A DNA stretch of 64,000 bases, taken from Tahibacter amnicola (GTDB lineage Bacteria; Pseudomonadota; Gammaproteobacteria; Xanthomonadales; Rhodanobacteraceae). This document shows, piece after piece, positions 26,746 through 36,300 of the stretch. The first letter of the stretch is position 1. Every line of letters starts with the position of its first letter. The notes under the pieces are model-generated. The model ran no database searches, was not told the origin of the DNA, and saw only the letters and a program-made list of their open reading frames with translations. A program made the translations under genes and the position numbers. The DNA lies in the NCBI RefSeq assembly GCF_025398735.1, contig NZ_CP104694.1, positions 5,111,465-5,175,464 on the forward strand, written 5' to 3'.

Positions 26746-28367
26746 TGCGCCGCTTCGCCGACCTCTACCGCCGCCTCGACCAGAGCACCGCGACCTCCGA
26801 CAAGCGCGCCGCACTGCAGGACTATTTCCGCGACGCGCCGCCCGTCGACGCCGCATGGGCCTTGTGGCTGCTGGCGGGTGGAAAGATTGGCGGTGCATCG
26901 GCGCGCATTGCCGGCTCCCGGGAACTGGTGGAGTGGATCGCGCAGGCCAGCGGAACGCCCCTGTGGCTGGTCGCCGAATGCCTGGATCATGTGGGTGACC
27001 AGGCCGAAACGCTGACCCTGCTGCTGGATGATCCTGCAACCACGGATGAGGCCCCGCTGCACGTGTGGATCGAGGATCGCCTGCTGGCCGTCGCGGGCCT
27101 GGATCCGGAATCGCGCCGGGAACGCATCGTCTCCGCCTGGAAGTCACTGGGCTACGACCAGCGCCTGGTCTTCACCAAGCTCCTGACCGGCGCGCTTCGC
27201 GTGGGTGTATCGCAACGACTGGTGCAGCAGGCACTGGCGGCGATGAGCGGCGTGGACATTGCGCTGATCGCCCAGCGCATGCTGGGAAGCTGGCAGCCCG
27301 GCCCGGCCTTCTTTGCCGGCTTGCTGTCGCCGGAAACGACCGCCGCCGATCGCTCGCAGCCCTACCCGTTCTTCCTGGCATCGCCTATGGATGGTGATCC
27401 GGAAACGTTGGGCCCCATCAACGACTGGCTGCTCGAATGGAAATGGGATGGCATCCGCCTGCAGCTGATCCGGCGCGGCGCCGACCTTGCGCTGTGGTCA
27501 CGCGGCGAAGAACGGCTGGATGGGCGCTTTCCCGAAATCGAAGCGGCAGCGGCGAAGCTGCCGCGCGACGCGGTGCTCGACGGTGAATTGCTCGCCTGGC
27601 GCCCCGGCGATGCCCAGCCCTTGCCGTTCACAGCCCTGCAGACCCGCATCCAGCGCCGCAAACCCGGCCCGCGGGTGCTCGCCGAGGCACCGGCACGCGT
27701 GATCGTCTACGACCTGCTGGAGCTGCACGGCGAGGATTGGCGGGCACGCCCGCTGCAGGAACGTCGCAACGCCCTGGCATTGCTCCTCGCACAAGCGGCG
27801 GAACCGCGCCTTTCGCTTTCGGCCGAAGTACCGGCTGACAACTGGCGCGAGGCCGCCACGCGACGCGACAGCGCACGCGAACACCGCGTGGAAGGCCTGA
27901 TGCTCAAGCGGCGCAGCTCGGCCTACCAGGTCGGCCGGCGTCGCGGCGACTGGTGGAAGTGGAAGGTGGATCCGTTCCATATCGACGCCGTGCTGCTCTA
28001 CGCGCAGGCCGGATCGGGCCGGCGCAGCACGCTTCTGACGGACTACACCTTCGGCCTGTGGCAGGGCGATGTGCTGGTGCCGGTCGCCAAGGCCTATTCC
28101 GGGCTTTCCGACGCCGAGATTCTTGAACTGGACAAATGGATTCGTACGCACACCGTCGAGCGCTTTGGCCCGGTGCGGTCCGTCGTACCCACGCATGTGT
28201 TCGAACTGGGCTTTGAAGCCGTGAACCGTTCCACCCGCCACAAATCCGGCGTCGCGGTGCGATTTCCGCGCATCCTGCGCTGGCGCCACGACAAACGCCC
28301 TGCCGACGCGGACCAACTAGGGACACTGGCCGCCATGGCCGCGGGCACAACCGCCGAGCCTGCTTGA
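26745..28367 (+). CDS. ATP-dependent DNA ligase
   Basis: The ligase has 540 residues from ATG 26745. The N-terminal alpha-helical DNA-binding domain (about 1-200) is followed by the adenylation domain with the nucleophile lysine in EWKWDGIRLQL (about 233), motif III-like VLDGELLAW, VEGLMLKRRSSAYQVGRR (motif IV), then KWKVDPFHIDAVLLYAQ (motif V) and a C-terminal OB-fold. Adenylates itself with ATP and seals nicks. It is paired with the upstream exonuclease. The usual further partners, a DEXH helicase and the PdeM-type phosphoesterase, are not in this window. No terminator was found after it. Confidence 0.93.
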   Translation: MRRFADLYRRLDQSTATSDKRAALQDYFRDAPPVDAAWALWLLAGGKIGGASARIAGSRELVEWIAQASGTPLWLVAECLDHVGDQAETLTLLLDDPATTDEAPLHVWIEDRLLAVAGLDPESRRERIVSAWKSLGYDQRLVFTKLLTGALRVGVSQRLVQQALAAMSGVDIALIAQRMLGSWQPGPAFFAGLLSPETTAADRSQPYPFFLASPMDGDPETLGPINDWLLEWKWDGIRLQLIRRGADLALWSRGEERLDGRFPEIEAAAAKLPRDAVLDGELLAWRPGDAQPLPFTALQTRIQRRKPGPRVLAEAPARVIVYDLLELHGEDWRARPLQERRNALALLLAQAAEPRLSLSAEVPADNWREAATRRDSAREHRVEGLMLKRRSSAYQVGRRRGDWWKWKVDPFHIDAVLLYAQAGSGRRSTLLTDYTFGLWQGDVLVPVAKAYSGLSDAEILELDKWIRTHTVERFGPVRSVVPTHVFELGFEAVNRSTRHKSGVAVRFPRILRWRHDKRPADADQLGTLAAMAAGTTAEPA

Positions 28368-28526
28368 CAAGCATCCTGTTTCACACATCCACTTCGCACC
28401 ACTTTGCGTCTTCACACCACCTGCGCACCCATCCGTGCAGCATGGCGTATTCGTGTGCCGGCGCAGCCCGACAGGGGATGACGGGCGATCAGGCGCTTTC
28501 GGTTCCATTGCACAAGGAGGATTCAT

Positions 28527-29072
28527 ATGGAAGGCATGCACAGGCTTGCGCGGGCAATCGCGCTGTTGACGCTCCCGCTCGCTGCAACCGCCGCGCTGGC
28601 CGCCAATGAAAGGGGCAATCCGGGTGCGTCGGTTTCCGGAACAAAGACGGTGGCCGGTTCGTTCAACACCGGCGGCACCGTGACCTACACTGTCATCCTC
28701 AACAATGCCGCCACCGGCGCGCAGCCGGATAATCCCGGCAACGAGTTCACCGATGTGCTGCCTGCCGGGCTCACCCTCGACAGCGCCGTGGCCACCTCGG
28801 GTACCGCATCCGCCACTGTCGCCACCAACACCGTGACCTGGAACGGCACGATTGCCCCGCTCGGCGGCCAGGTGACCCTCACGATCTCCGCCACCGTCAA
28901 CGCCGGTGCCGGCACGATGATCAGCAACCAGGGCACGATCAGTTTCGACGGCGACGGCAACGGCACGAACGAGTCGAGCACGGTGACCGACGACCCGAAC
29001 GTCGGCGGCGCCACGGACGCGACGGTGTTCACCTCCACGCCGGTATCCCTGCAGTCGTTCTACGTCGACTGA
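28527..29072 (+). CDS. Exported DUF11-like repeat protein
   Basis: This 181-residue protein sits behind a strong ribosome site (AAGGAGG, 7 nt before the ATG). An N-terminal signal peptide (ARAIALLTLPLAATAALAA) precedes one DUF11-type beta-sandwich: TVTYTVILNNAATGAQPDNPGNEFTDVLPAGLTLDSA...VTWNGTIAPLGGQVTLTISATV. Such domains occur in surface and extracellular proteins as structural units. Thr/Ala/Gly-rich, no cysteine in the mature part. Probably secreted or periplasmic; a standalone gene of this size is unusual but the sequence is complete. Confidence 0.85.
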   Translation: MEGMHRLARAIALLTLPLAATAALAANERGNPGASVSGTKTVAGSFNTGGTVTYTVILNNAATGAQPDNPGNEFTDVLPAGLTLDSAVATSGTASATVATNTVTWNGTIAPLGGQVTLTISATVNAGAGTMISNQGTISFDGDGNGTNESSTVTDDPNVGGATDATVFTSTPVSLQSFYVD

Positions 29073-29081
29073 CCGCGCGAT

Positions 29082-29105
29082 GCGACCGCCATGCGGGGCG
29101 GTCGC
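29082..29105. terminator. Bidirectional hairpin terminator between convergent genes
   Basis: GCGACCGCC (29082-29090) and its perfect complement GGCGGTCGC (29097-29105) surround a 6-nt loop. They lie in the 36-nt gap between the DUF11 gene and the convergent response regulator. No U tract is present, so it may need Rho, but position and stem strength favour a shared terminator. Confidence 0.6.
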
Positions 29106-29108
29106 TGC

Positions 29109-29735
29109 TCAGTGCAGCGCGGGCACCAGACCGTCACGCACCGCGATGACGGCCGCTTCGGTGCGATCGTGGGCGTCGAGCTTTTCCAGGATGTGCTGCA
29201 GGTGGAACTTCACCGTGCTGACCGACACCAGCATGGCCTTGGCGATCTGGTGATTGCGCAAGCCTGCCACCACATGGCGCAGCACGTCCAGCTCACGCGG
29301 CGTCAGGAAGGTCGCCGCACTGATCCGGCGCACCCGCTCCTGAAGACGCGGTTCCACGGCACGCAGTCCATGATGTACGCGGCGAATCGCGGTCATCAGT
29401 TCCTGCGCACCCGCCGCCTTGACCAGGTAGCCGCGCGCGCCGGCCGCCAGTGCCCGCTCAACATCGGCGCGCGCATCAAAGGAGGACAGCACGATGCAAC
29501 GTGCCTGGGCATCCAGTTCACGCACTGCGCGAATCACCTCCGGCCCATCCATGCCCGGCAGGCGCAGATCGACCAGCAGGATGTCTGGCCGGTGCCTGCG
29601 GTAGGCCTCCACCGCGGCATTGCCATCGGCTGCCTCCGCCACGACCTGAAATTCCTCCTGCTGCTCCAGCACGGTGCGCAGGCCCTCGCGCACCACCATG
29701 TGATCATCCACTAGCATCAGACGGATCGGTGTCAT
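29109..29735 (-). CDS. NarL/FixJ-family response regulator
   Basis: This 208-residue two-component regulator has an N-terminal receiver with acidic pocket VDDH, phospho-acceptor Asp in ILLVDLRLPGMDG (about 54), and the switch/lysine region (GYLVKAAGAQELM). A C-terminal LuxR-type helix-turn-helix follows: LTPRELDVLRHVVAGLRNHQIAKAMLVSVSTVKFHLQHILEKL (about 141-185). It is encoded 12 nt after the histidine kinase stop on the same strand, the cognate kinase by position. Cytoplasmic DNA-binding activator; targets unknown. Confidence 0.92.
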   Translation of the reverse strand: MTPIRLMLVDDHMVVREGLRTVLEQQEEFQVVAEAADGNAAVEAYRRHRPDILLVDLRLPGMDGPEVIRAVRELDAQARCIVLSSFDARADVERALAAGARGYLVKAAGAQELMTAIRRVHHGLRAVEPRLQERVRRISAATFLTPRELDVLRHVVAGLRNHQIAKAMLVSVSTVKFHLQHILEKLDAHDRTEAAVIAVRDGLVPALH

Positions 29736-29747
29736 CGTTCTCCCCCA

Positions 29748-30776
29748 TCAAAGCGGCACTTCGGCAGTGATGCAGGTGCCCCTGCCTGGCTGGCTCTGGA
29801 TCTGCAGCCGTCCGCCCACTGCCGTCATCCGTTCGCGCATGCCCGACAGCCCCATCCCGGAACCGCCAGCGACACGCGCCGTATCAAATCCACACCCATC
29901 GTCGCGCACGACCAGGCGCAGTCCCGGCTCGTCAAACGCAACCAGTACATCAATTTCCGTCGCACGTCCGTGGCGTACCGCATTGGTGGCCGCCTCCTGG
30001 GCAACCCGGCAGAGCGCATGGCGCGCATCACCATCCAGCGGCACGGAAAGTCCTCGCTGCCGGATGCGTAGCACCGTCTCGGTGTTATCGGCGAAGGGCC
30101 GCAAGGTCCGCGCGATGCCCTCGGCCAGCGCCTCGTCGTCTGCTGCGGTTTCGCGCAGCTCGCGGATGGTCTGGCGCGTCTGTGCCATGCACTGGCGCGC
30201 CAGCTCCGCAGCGCGATCGATGTAGCGGCGGACCGGCGTTGCATCCGATGCCGGCCCCAGCACATGGCAGGCCGCGTCCAGCTGGAACAACAAGCCGGTC
30301 ATCAGTTGCGCCTGGTGATCATGCAGTTCCATGCCGAGGCGAACCGGCACCCGCACCAGGTGGTCGCGAAACAACTTGAGCGCCACCTGGGTTCGCACGC
30401 GACGGCGCACCACCAGATGGCTGAAAGGCTTTCGGATCACATCAACCGCACCCGCTTCAAACGCGGCCAGCTCGCTTTCTTCATCGTCACGCGCCGTGAT
30501 GAAGATCACCGGTATGGCGCGCGTGGTCGCATCCGCCTTCAGCCGATGACACACCTCGATGCCGTCGAGCCCAGGCATGACCACGTCGAGCAGAACCAGG
30601 TCAGGCGGTTGTGCCGCCACGCTGGCCAGCGCCGAGGCGCCATCCGTCACGGCAACGATGCGGTAGTCCGTGCCCAGAAATGCCGTAAGCGTATCGATCG
30701 TCGATGGCGAGTCATCGACGACAAGAATCAAAGGACGCGCCGTACGGCCGCCCGAAGGTGTGTTGCTGACTTCCAT
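29748..30776 (-). CDS. Receiver-histidine kinase (NarX-type)
   Basis: The protein has 342 residues from ATG 30776 (alternative GTG at 30836 adds 20). The N-terminal receiver (about 15-130) has Asp in LVLLDVVMPGLDG. It is followed by a HisKA_3-type dimerisation segment with the phospho-acceptor His in MELHDHQAQLMTGL, and a HATPase domain (VAQEAATNAVRHG N-box, DDGCGFDTARVAGGSGMGLSGM G-boxes). No membrane helix, so it is a soluble kinase driven through its receiver. It could take phosphate from the large hybrid kinase encoded just upstream (inference). Co-transcribed with the NarL-type regulator. Confidence 0.9.
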   Translation of the reverse strand: MEVSNTPSGGRTARPLILVVDDSPSTIDTLTAFLGTDYRIVAVTDGASALASVAAQPPDLVLLDVVMPGLDGIEVCHRLKADATTRAIPVIFITARDDEESELAAFEAGAVDVIRKPFSHLVVRRRVRTQVALKLFRDHLVRVPVRLGMELHDHQAQLMTGLLFQLDAACHVLGPASDATPVRRYIDRAAELARQCMAQTRQTIRELRETAADDEALAEGIARTLRPFADNTETVLRIRQRGLSVPLDGDARHALCRVAQEAATNAVRHGRATEIDVLVAFDEPGLRLVVRDDGCGFDTARVAGGSGMGLSGMRERMTAVGGRLQIQSQPGRGTCITAEVPL

Positions 30777-30950
30777 CGCTGCCCGAATGTCCCAGCCGCG
30801 GACCGCGACGCGTCCGCACCCGGGGGACAGTACCATTCCAGGCCACGCCAGCCCGGAGCCACTGGACCGGTTTCCCCGCCAACGGCAGCGTGCAGCCGAT
30901 AATCGTCGATTGCGGCCACGCGATTGCCGGTATGCGCAGAGGTCCCCGTT

Positions 30951-33900
30951 TCAAACCGTGACATGCGCCAGGATTTGCGCCAGGGCCGCTTCGAACTCCT
31001 CCTGGGCGGCGGCAATGGTCTCCCGCTCGCTCGCTGCCAGCGCGTGTTCCAGCGCGACGCAGGCATCCACCAGGCGTAACGCCGAGAGGTTTCCGGCCAC
31101 GCCCTTGACGCCATGGGCGCGCTTGAGCGCCGTTGCGTAGTCACCCTCGGCAATCGCCGCGCGAATCGCAGCCGATGCACTGCCGACCTCCTCCGGAAAC
31201 CGTCGTAGCAAACGGCGCAGCAACGCACCGTCCTGGCCCAGGCGCCGCAGCGCCAGCGTCATGTCGACGCCGGGTATCGCCTCTTGCGAATCCGGCGATG
31301 CGGCAGCGGCATCGTGCCGCGGACAGTCATCCCTCACCCGAGCGACCACCTGAACGAGTGTTTCCGGATCAATCGGCTTGGGCAGGAAGTCGCAAAAACC
31401 CGCCTGGCGACATCGCGCCTTGTAATCGTCGGTCGCGTGCGCGGTGCAGGCCACCAGCGGCAACTGCGGAAACCGCGCCCGGAAAGCCGCCGCAACGCAG
31501 AAGCCATCCGCATCGGGCAGTTCGATATCCAGCAGCACGACATCCAGTTGTGTTGACGCCGCTATCGCCAGCGCTTCGGCCTGTGTCGATGCCAGGTAGG
31601 GTGTTGCCTGCCGCTGTTGCAGCATCTGGGCAATCACGGCCTGGTTCAGCGGGTTGTCTTCGACCACCAGCACGCGGCGATCGCGCAGTTCGTCCCCGGT
31701 CGACGGCACGGGCAGTGGCGGTGCGCGGCGAACAGGTTCACTCAGCGCCGGCTGTGGCGACAGCGCCAGTGTCACCTGCACCTCGAACACGCTGCCGGCG
31801 CCCGGCATGCTGTGCACGTGGATCATGCCGCCCATCTGCGCCACCAGGCGCTGGCAGATGCTCAAACCCAGGCCCGTGCCACCGACGCGCCGCGAGGTGG
31901 AACTGTCGACCTGCACGAACGGCTGGAACAGTCGTTCACGCTCGGACAGCGCAATGCCGATGCCGCTGTCCTCCACGCGCAGGCGCAGATGACAGTGTTC
32001 CGGCCTGGCCTGGTCGCCGACGCGGGAAACCACCACACGCACGTAGCCCCTATCCGTGAAACGCAAGGCGTTGGATACCAGGTTGGCCAGGACCTGGCGC
32101 AACCGCAGCGGATCGCCACGCAACCACGCCGGAACGTCCGCAGCGATCTCGACGCGCCACTCCAGCCGCTTGCGCTCCGCTTCGACCTGGAATACGGCAC
32201 GCAGCTCATCGAGCAGGGCATACAGGTCAAACGGGATGGATTCGACGACGATGACCCCCGACTCCAGGCGCGAATAGTCCAGGATGCCATTGAGCACATC
32301 GAGCAGGTGCCGGCCCGCCAGCGTGATCCGTCCCAGGTGCGCGGCGACTTCCGGCGGTGCGCCGCCGCTCATGCCCAGTTGCGCACTGCCGAGGATGGCA
32401 TTGAGCGGCGTGCGCACCTCGTGACTCATGGTGGCGAGGAAATCGCTCTTGGCGCGCGCGGCAACCTCGGCTTTTTCCTTCGCTGTTTCCAGCTCGCCCA
32501 GCGCCGTCGCCAACGCCTGCGTCCGCTCGCTCACGCGACGCTCGAGCACCGCGGTCATGCGTCGCAGGCGACGCAGCCGCCAACGCAGAATGCCCCACGC
32601 CAGCAGGGCCAGGCCGGCGCCATAGGCCGTCCAGGCCCACCAGCGTCTATACCACGCGGGAATGATCTCGAAGGAAATCGTTGCTGGCGCACTCCAGGGC
32701 CCGAGATCGCCGGCACGTGCGGCGACTTCAAACCGGTATTGCCCGGGCAGCAACGCGGTGTAACGTGCGTGCGGCTCGGTGGTGATGGTGTAGCCCTCAT
32801 CCAGGCCGACCAGCCGCTCGCGGTAGGCGATACGGCCTTCGTTCGTGAAGCTATTGGCGGTGTAGCGCACCTGCAACGTGTTCGCGGTATGCGGAAAACG
32901 CATGGTCGACTGCGAGCCGGCCGGAACCACCTCCGCCCCTAGCCGCGTCTCCATGATCACCACGTCCGGCGGCGAAGACTGGGAGCGCCGCTCATAGGCT
33001 GCCGCATCAAAACGCACCAGACCGGTCGTCGTTCCCATCCACACATCACCGCCCGGTTCGGCCAGCATCGCCATGCTGACGATATCCTCACCCACCATGC
33101 CGTCCGCGGCACCGAAGTGCACAGCGCCATCGCTGCCGACGCGATCGACACCGCGGCCGCTGCCCAGCCAGAGATTTCCGGCAGCATCCTCGGTCATCGC
33201 GTAGACACGGTCTGCTGTATTAGTGCTGGCGCGATCATAGTGGCGCTGCACCTCCAGCCGGCCTTCGCTGTAGCGCGCCCGGGCGACGCCGAACGGCTCG
33301 AAATAGGCCACCAGCAGGGCGCCGTCGCGCGTGGACTCCACATAAGCCACGAAATCGCGACGCAGCCCATGGGCTCGTCCAAAACGCTGCCATTTCCCTT
33401 TATCCAGAACGGCCAGCCCATATTGGCCGGCCACCCACAGTCGTCCCTGCGCGTCCTCGTGGATCCCGCTGACGAACTCGGTAGCATTGCCGCCAGGCAG
33501 CGCGACCGGCTCGAAAGCAAGACTTCCACTCCCCAGTGCCGCCCGGTAAAGCCCGTTGCCCCAGGTACCAGCCCACAGCGTGCCGTCCCGGCTGATCTGC
33601 AGCCGCAGGGTGCGTTTGGCCGGGTTGGTGCGATCTAGCGGAAAGCGGGCCAATGCCCCGGTGTCCGGCCGATAGGTGACGATGTCATTGCCCGGCAAGC
33701 CCGCGAAATACAGCGTGCCGTCCGCGCTCTCGGCGATGCTGCGCACTGTCGTGCCCGCCGTGCCCTCCACGCGCGTAAATGCCGTTTCACCGGCCCGCGC
33801 CAAACCATTCTCCGTACCGATCCACAATTGCCCGCGGTGGTCGCGGAATACGCACCAGACGACCTCGCCGGGCAGCTCGCGCTCGCTGGTGTAGGCATGG

Positions 33901-34898
33901 AAGACGCCACGACCCAGCCGCCGGTGCAAACCGACCGCACCGACCCAGAGCGATCCGTCACGATCTTCCAGCAGGGGACGCGTCGTACTGGTCGGGCTTT
34001 GCAGCACCTGCCACTGGCCACCGTCCCAATGCAGCAGCTCGCTATCGGACGACAGCCACAGCCCGCCTTCGCGGTCCGCATGCAGGTAGCCCCGCGTCGA
34101 TCGGATAGGCACCGGCGTGGCCACCGTTTCAACCTGTTCCTGCGCCGCATCCAGGCGCAGCAATGCGTGCGCGGTCCGCAACCACCAGCGCCCTGTTCCA
34201 TCTTCCACAATGGCATCGATGCGTTCGTCCGCCTCGGCGGCGGGCAGCGCCAGCTGGCGCCACGTGTCGCCGTGCCAGCGCCATAGTGTCGCCGTTCCCG
34301 TCCATTGACCCACGAAAAGACCGCTGCCGTCGCGCGATGCGGCTACGGCGGTGGCCTGTCCGCCCGGCCAGCTGCGAACCGGCCGTACACCGTCCTGGCT
34401 GCCGATATACAACCCCTGGTTCGTCGCGGCGGCGATTCCGGCGCTGGTGGCAGCCAGGTCGGAGACCGCCACATCCCCGGCGGCGCCAGCCAGGCTGGCG
34501 GCCACGAAGTGCTCCCCTTCCAGCCACAGCAACCCGGCCTGCGTGCCGGCCCACAGCGTGCCGGCGCTATCTTCCACCAAGGCATCCACCGCGGTGGGCA
34601 ACAGGCCCTGGGCGGCGCCGAATCCGTCGAAACGGTGTCCGTCATAGCGGTAGAGGCCGTCGCTGGTCGCCACCCAGATAAAGCCCTGGCGATCCTGCAG
34701 CAGTTGCCGGACGCTGGTCGCACCAAGCCCCTGCAGCGGCCCGTAGCTGCGAAACAGCGCGTGCCCGGGCGGAGCAACGGTGGTGGCGGCGATCCGCGCC
34801 TGCGCAGGCAGCAGGAATACGGCCAGCAGGGCAACTGCGGCCCAAAGCCCACCGGCGATGCCGGTTCCGCGTCGCGCGCAAGTGCGTGGCTGCGCCAT
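30951..34898 (-). CDS. Giant hybrid sensor kinase with two-component propeller
   Basis: The protein has 1,315 residues from ATG 34898 (AGGAAGG upstream; an open frame runs to 35003 without signal character). Order: N-terminal membrane segment (about 14-35), a periplasmic two-bladed propeller built from many Reg_prop repeats with recurring G-x-L-W-x-G motifs (about 40-650), a Y_Y_Y domain (672-745), one membrane helix (752-770), a coiled linker, HisKA (KSDFLATMSHEVRTPLNAIL, about 819), HATPase (930-1020), receiver (1070-1186; Asp in VVLLDIELPDADGF) and a C-terminal Hpt (RAHGVKGVAGN). This is the hybrid one-component layout of glycan- or nutrient-sensing kinases. Having both REC and Hpt indicates a phosphorelay, perhaps to the neighbouring regulator. 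Ligand unknown. Confidence 0.93.
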   Translation of the reverse strand: MAQPRTCARRGTGIAGGLWAAVALLAVFLLPAQARIAATTVAPPGHALFRSYGPLQGLGATSVRQLLQDRQGFIWVATSDGLYRYDGHRFDGFGAAQGLLPTAVDALVEDSAGTLWAGTQAGLLWLEGEHFVAASLAGAAGDVAVSDLAATSAGIAAATNQGLYIGSQDGVRPVRSWPGGQATAVAASRDGSGLFVGQWTGTATLWRWHGDTWRQLALPAAEADERIDAIVEDGTGRWWLRTAHALLRLDAAQEQVETVATPVPIRSTRGYLHADREGGLWLSSDSELLHWDGGQWQVLQSPTSTTRPLLEDRDGSLWVGAVGLHRRLGRGVFHAYTSERELPGEVVWCVFRDHRGQLWIGTENGLARAGETAFTRVEGTAGTTVRSIAESADGTLYFAGLPGNDIVTYRPDTGALARFPLDRTNPAKRTLRLQISRDGTLWAGTWGNGLYRAALGSGSLAFEPVALPGGNATEFVSGIHEDAQGRLWVAGQYGLAVLDKGKWQRFGRAHGLRRDFVAYVESTRDGALLVAYFEPFGVARARYSEGRLEVQRHYDRASTNTADRVYAMTEDAAGNLWLGSGRGVDRVGSDGAVHFGAADGMVGEDIVSMAMLAEPGGDVWMGTTTGLVRFDAAAYERRSQSSPPDVVIMETRLGAEVVPAGSQSTMRFPHTANTLQVRYTANSFTNEGRIAYRERLVGLDEGYTITTEPHARYTALLPGQYRFEVAARAGDLGPWSAPATISFEIIPAWYRRWWAWTAYGAGLALLAWGILRWRLRRLRRMTAVLERRVSERTQALATALGELETAKEKAEVAARAKSDFLATMSHEVRTPLNAILGSAQLGMSGGAPPEVAAHLGRITLAGRHLLDVLNGILDYSRLESGVIVVESIPFDLYALLDELRAVFQVEAERKRLEWRVEIAADVPAWLRGDPLRLRQVLANLVSNALRFTDRGYVRVVVSRVGDQARPEHCHLRLRVEDSGIGIALSERERLFQPFVQVDSSTSRRVGGTGLGLSICQRLVAQMGGMIHVHSMPGAGSVFEVQVTLALSPQPALSEPVRRAPPLPVPSTGDELRDRRVLVVEDNPLNQAVIAQMLQQRQATPYLASTQAEALAIAASTQLDVVLLDIELPDADGFCVAAAFRARFPQLPLVACTAHATDDYKARCRQAGFCDFLPKPIDPETLVQVVARVRDDCPRHDAAAASPDSQEAIPGVDMTLALRRLGQDGALLRRLLRRFPEEVGSASAAIRAAIAEGDYATALKRAHGVKGVAGNLSALRLVDACVALEHALAASERETIAAAQEEFEAALAQILAHVTV

Positions 34899-34978
34899 TC
34901 CCCACCTTCCTGGCCGGAATGTCGGCCAGTGGCCGCATCGTGACCGCAGCGCAGACCCCGTGCAAGACCGCAGATACG

Positions 34979-35013
34979 AAAAAAACGGCGCCGTCCAGAC
35001 CACGGACGGCGCC
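34979..35013 (-). terminator. Strong intrinsic terminator after the metalloprotease
   Basis: On the minus strand GGCGCCGTCC, a 7-nt loop and GGACGGCGCC (35013-34987) form a perfect 10-bp GC stem followed by an uninterrupted T run (34985-34979). It begins 18 nt past the metalloprotease stop and separates it from the hybrid kinase gene, so these two genes are not one transcription unit. Confidence 0.92.
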
Positions 35014-35030
35014 TCCCGTACCCGCCGCGA

Positions 35031-36284
35031 TCAGCGGAAACCGGCCACCGTGTTGCGTGTGTTATTGAGGACGCGGTGATTGTCGCTGCGCGTCGCCGTG
35101 CCCATCGGCTTGCCGTTGTAGGTCCTGTTCGGGTTCGACCAGAAGTTCAGGCGGCGGCAGTGATCGTCACAATCGTAGGCCATGATCGTGCGCCAATTGC
35201 CCGCAGGATCACGGTAGCCATGACCGTAGGAATACGGCGTGTTCGACGAATCCGTGCCCGGATCGTGACGGGCAGACTGCAAGTGGCCGATCTCGTGCGC
35301 GAACGAGTAGTAGCCCGTGGCGCAGTCCCAATGCGCCACCGCAAAGGCGGTTCGTGCCGTCGCGCCAATCGCCGCCGCTTTGCCACACGATTCGTCATTG
35401 TTGATCAGCAGCACACCCACGTCCGCATCGTATTCGTTGCGCAGGCCGTGGATGCTGTCCATGTAGTCGTCGTCGGTGTCGCGGTAGCGGTTGAGATCCG
35501 TCCCGAAACTGCCGGATTCGCGGTAGCTCACGCGCGAGCGCGCCGCCAGCTGCAGGCGGATCTGCACGTCGCTGTTGATGTACCCCTGGTTAGCCTCGGC
35601 AATGGCCAGGTTGATCAGGCCCGGCACGTCGGCCACACGATTGCTCACGCCGGTGGTGTAGTTGACCATCACGCGGATAGTGGTGATGTCCTGCGTCGCC
35701 CGCGACGTGGTATCCGACTCGGGCGGTGGCGCCGCTTCGGCTAGGAGCTGCTTGTAGTCTTCCGCGGGATGATCCGGCGGCGAGCGAGACTCATCCACTT
35801 CCACGATCACGTGGCGGCCATCGAACAGCGGCCGCACTTTGTACAATTGTCCCTGCACTCGAATATTGCCGGTGAGCTTGTCGCCGTTTCGCACGAGCAT
35901 GACCGAGTTCAACGGGTCGTCCGGAATCTCGCGGGCATTGAACGGGCGCCGCTGGGTGGGATCCGGAATGATGCCCTGCCACACCAGCGCACCATCGTCT
36001 GTCTTGTAGGCCTTGGTCTGCAGTGCTGTCAGGCCGACCTTGCCGGCGAGATTGAGATTGATCGGCAACGATTGAGCCGACGCATCGACAGCCTCGGCAC
36101 GCGCCGTCACCACATCCATGGCTTGCGATGCGGCATGCCGCGCCAGTGACGCATAGGCCGGATCGCTACTCGCCGCGCGGTAGGCCAACGGCGCCGGCGA
36201 AAACAAAGGATAGTCGGCAGCGGTCGCACTGCCTGCGGCAAACACGCCCAGGCCCGCCACGCCCCAAAGAAAGGACCGTTTCAT
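35031..36284 (-). CDS. Secreted zinc metalloprotease (M72-like)
   Basis: The protein has 417 residues from ATG 36284 (AGGAG 7 nt upstream). MKRSFLWGVAGLGVFAAGSATAA is a signal peptide. An N-terminal propeptide-like region (about 25-190) is followed by the catalytic domain (VMVNYTTGVSNRV...). The zinc motif is FAHEIGHLQSARHD (HExxH near 329, third ligand His, then Asp), with a Met-turn candidate in RTIMAYDC and paired cysteines. The HExGHxxxxxHD pattern and domain order fit peptidyl-Asp metalloendopeptidase-like M12/M72 proteases. Extracellular proteolysis is expected. It carries a long inverted repeat just upstream and an intrinsic terminator downstream. Confidence 0.9.
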   Translation of the reverse strand: MKRSFLWGVAGLGVFAAGSATAADYPLFSPAPLAYRAASSDPAYASLARHAASQAMDVVTARAEAVDASAQSLPINLNLAGKVGLTALQTKAYKTDDGALVWQGIIPDPTQRRPFNAREIPDDPLNSVMLVRNGDKLTGNIRVQGQLYKVRPLFDGRHVIVEVDESRSPPDHPAEDYKQLLAEAAPPPESDTTSRATQDITTIRVMVNYTTGVSNRVADVPGLINLAIAEANQGYINSDVQIRLQLAARSRVSYRESGSFGTDLNRYRDTDDDYMDSIHGLRNEYDADVGVLLINNDESCGKAAAIGATARTAFAVAHWDCATGYYSFAHEIGHLQSARHDPGTDSSNTPYSYGHGYRDPAGNWRTIMAYDCDDHCRRLNFWSNPNRTYNGKPMGTATRSDNHRVLNNTRNTVAGFR

Positions 36285-36300
36285 AGGGTAACTCCTGTCA

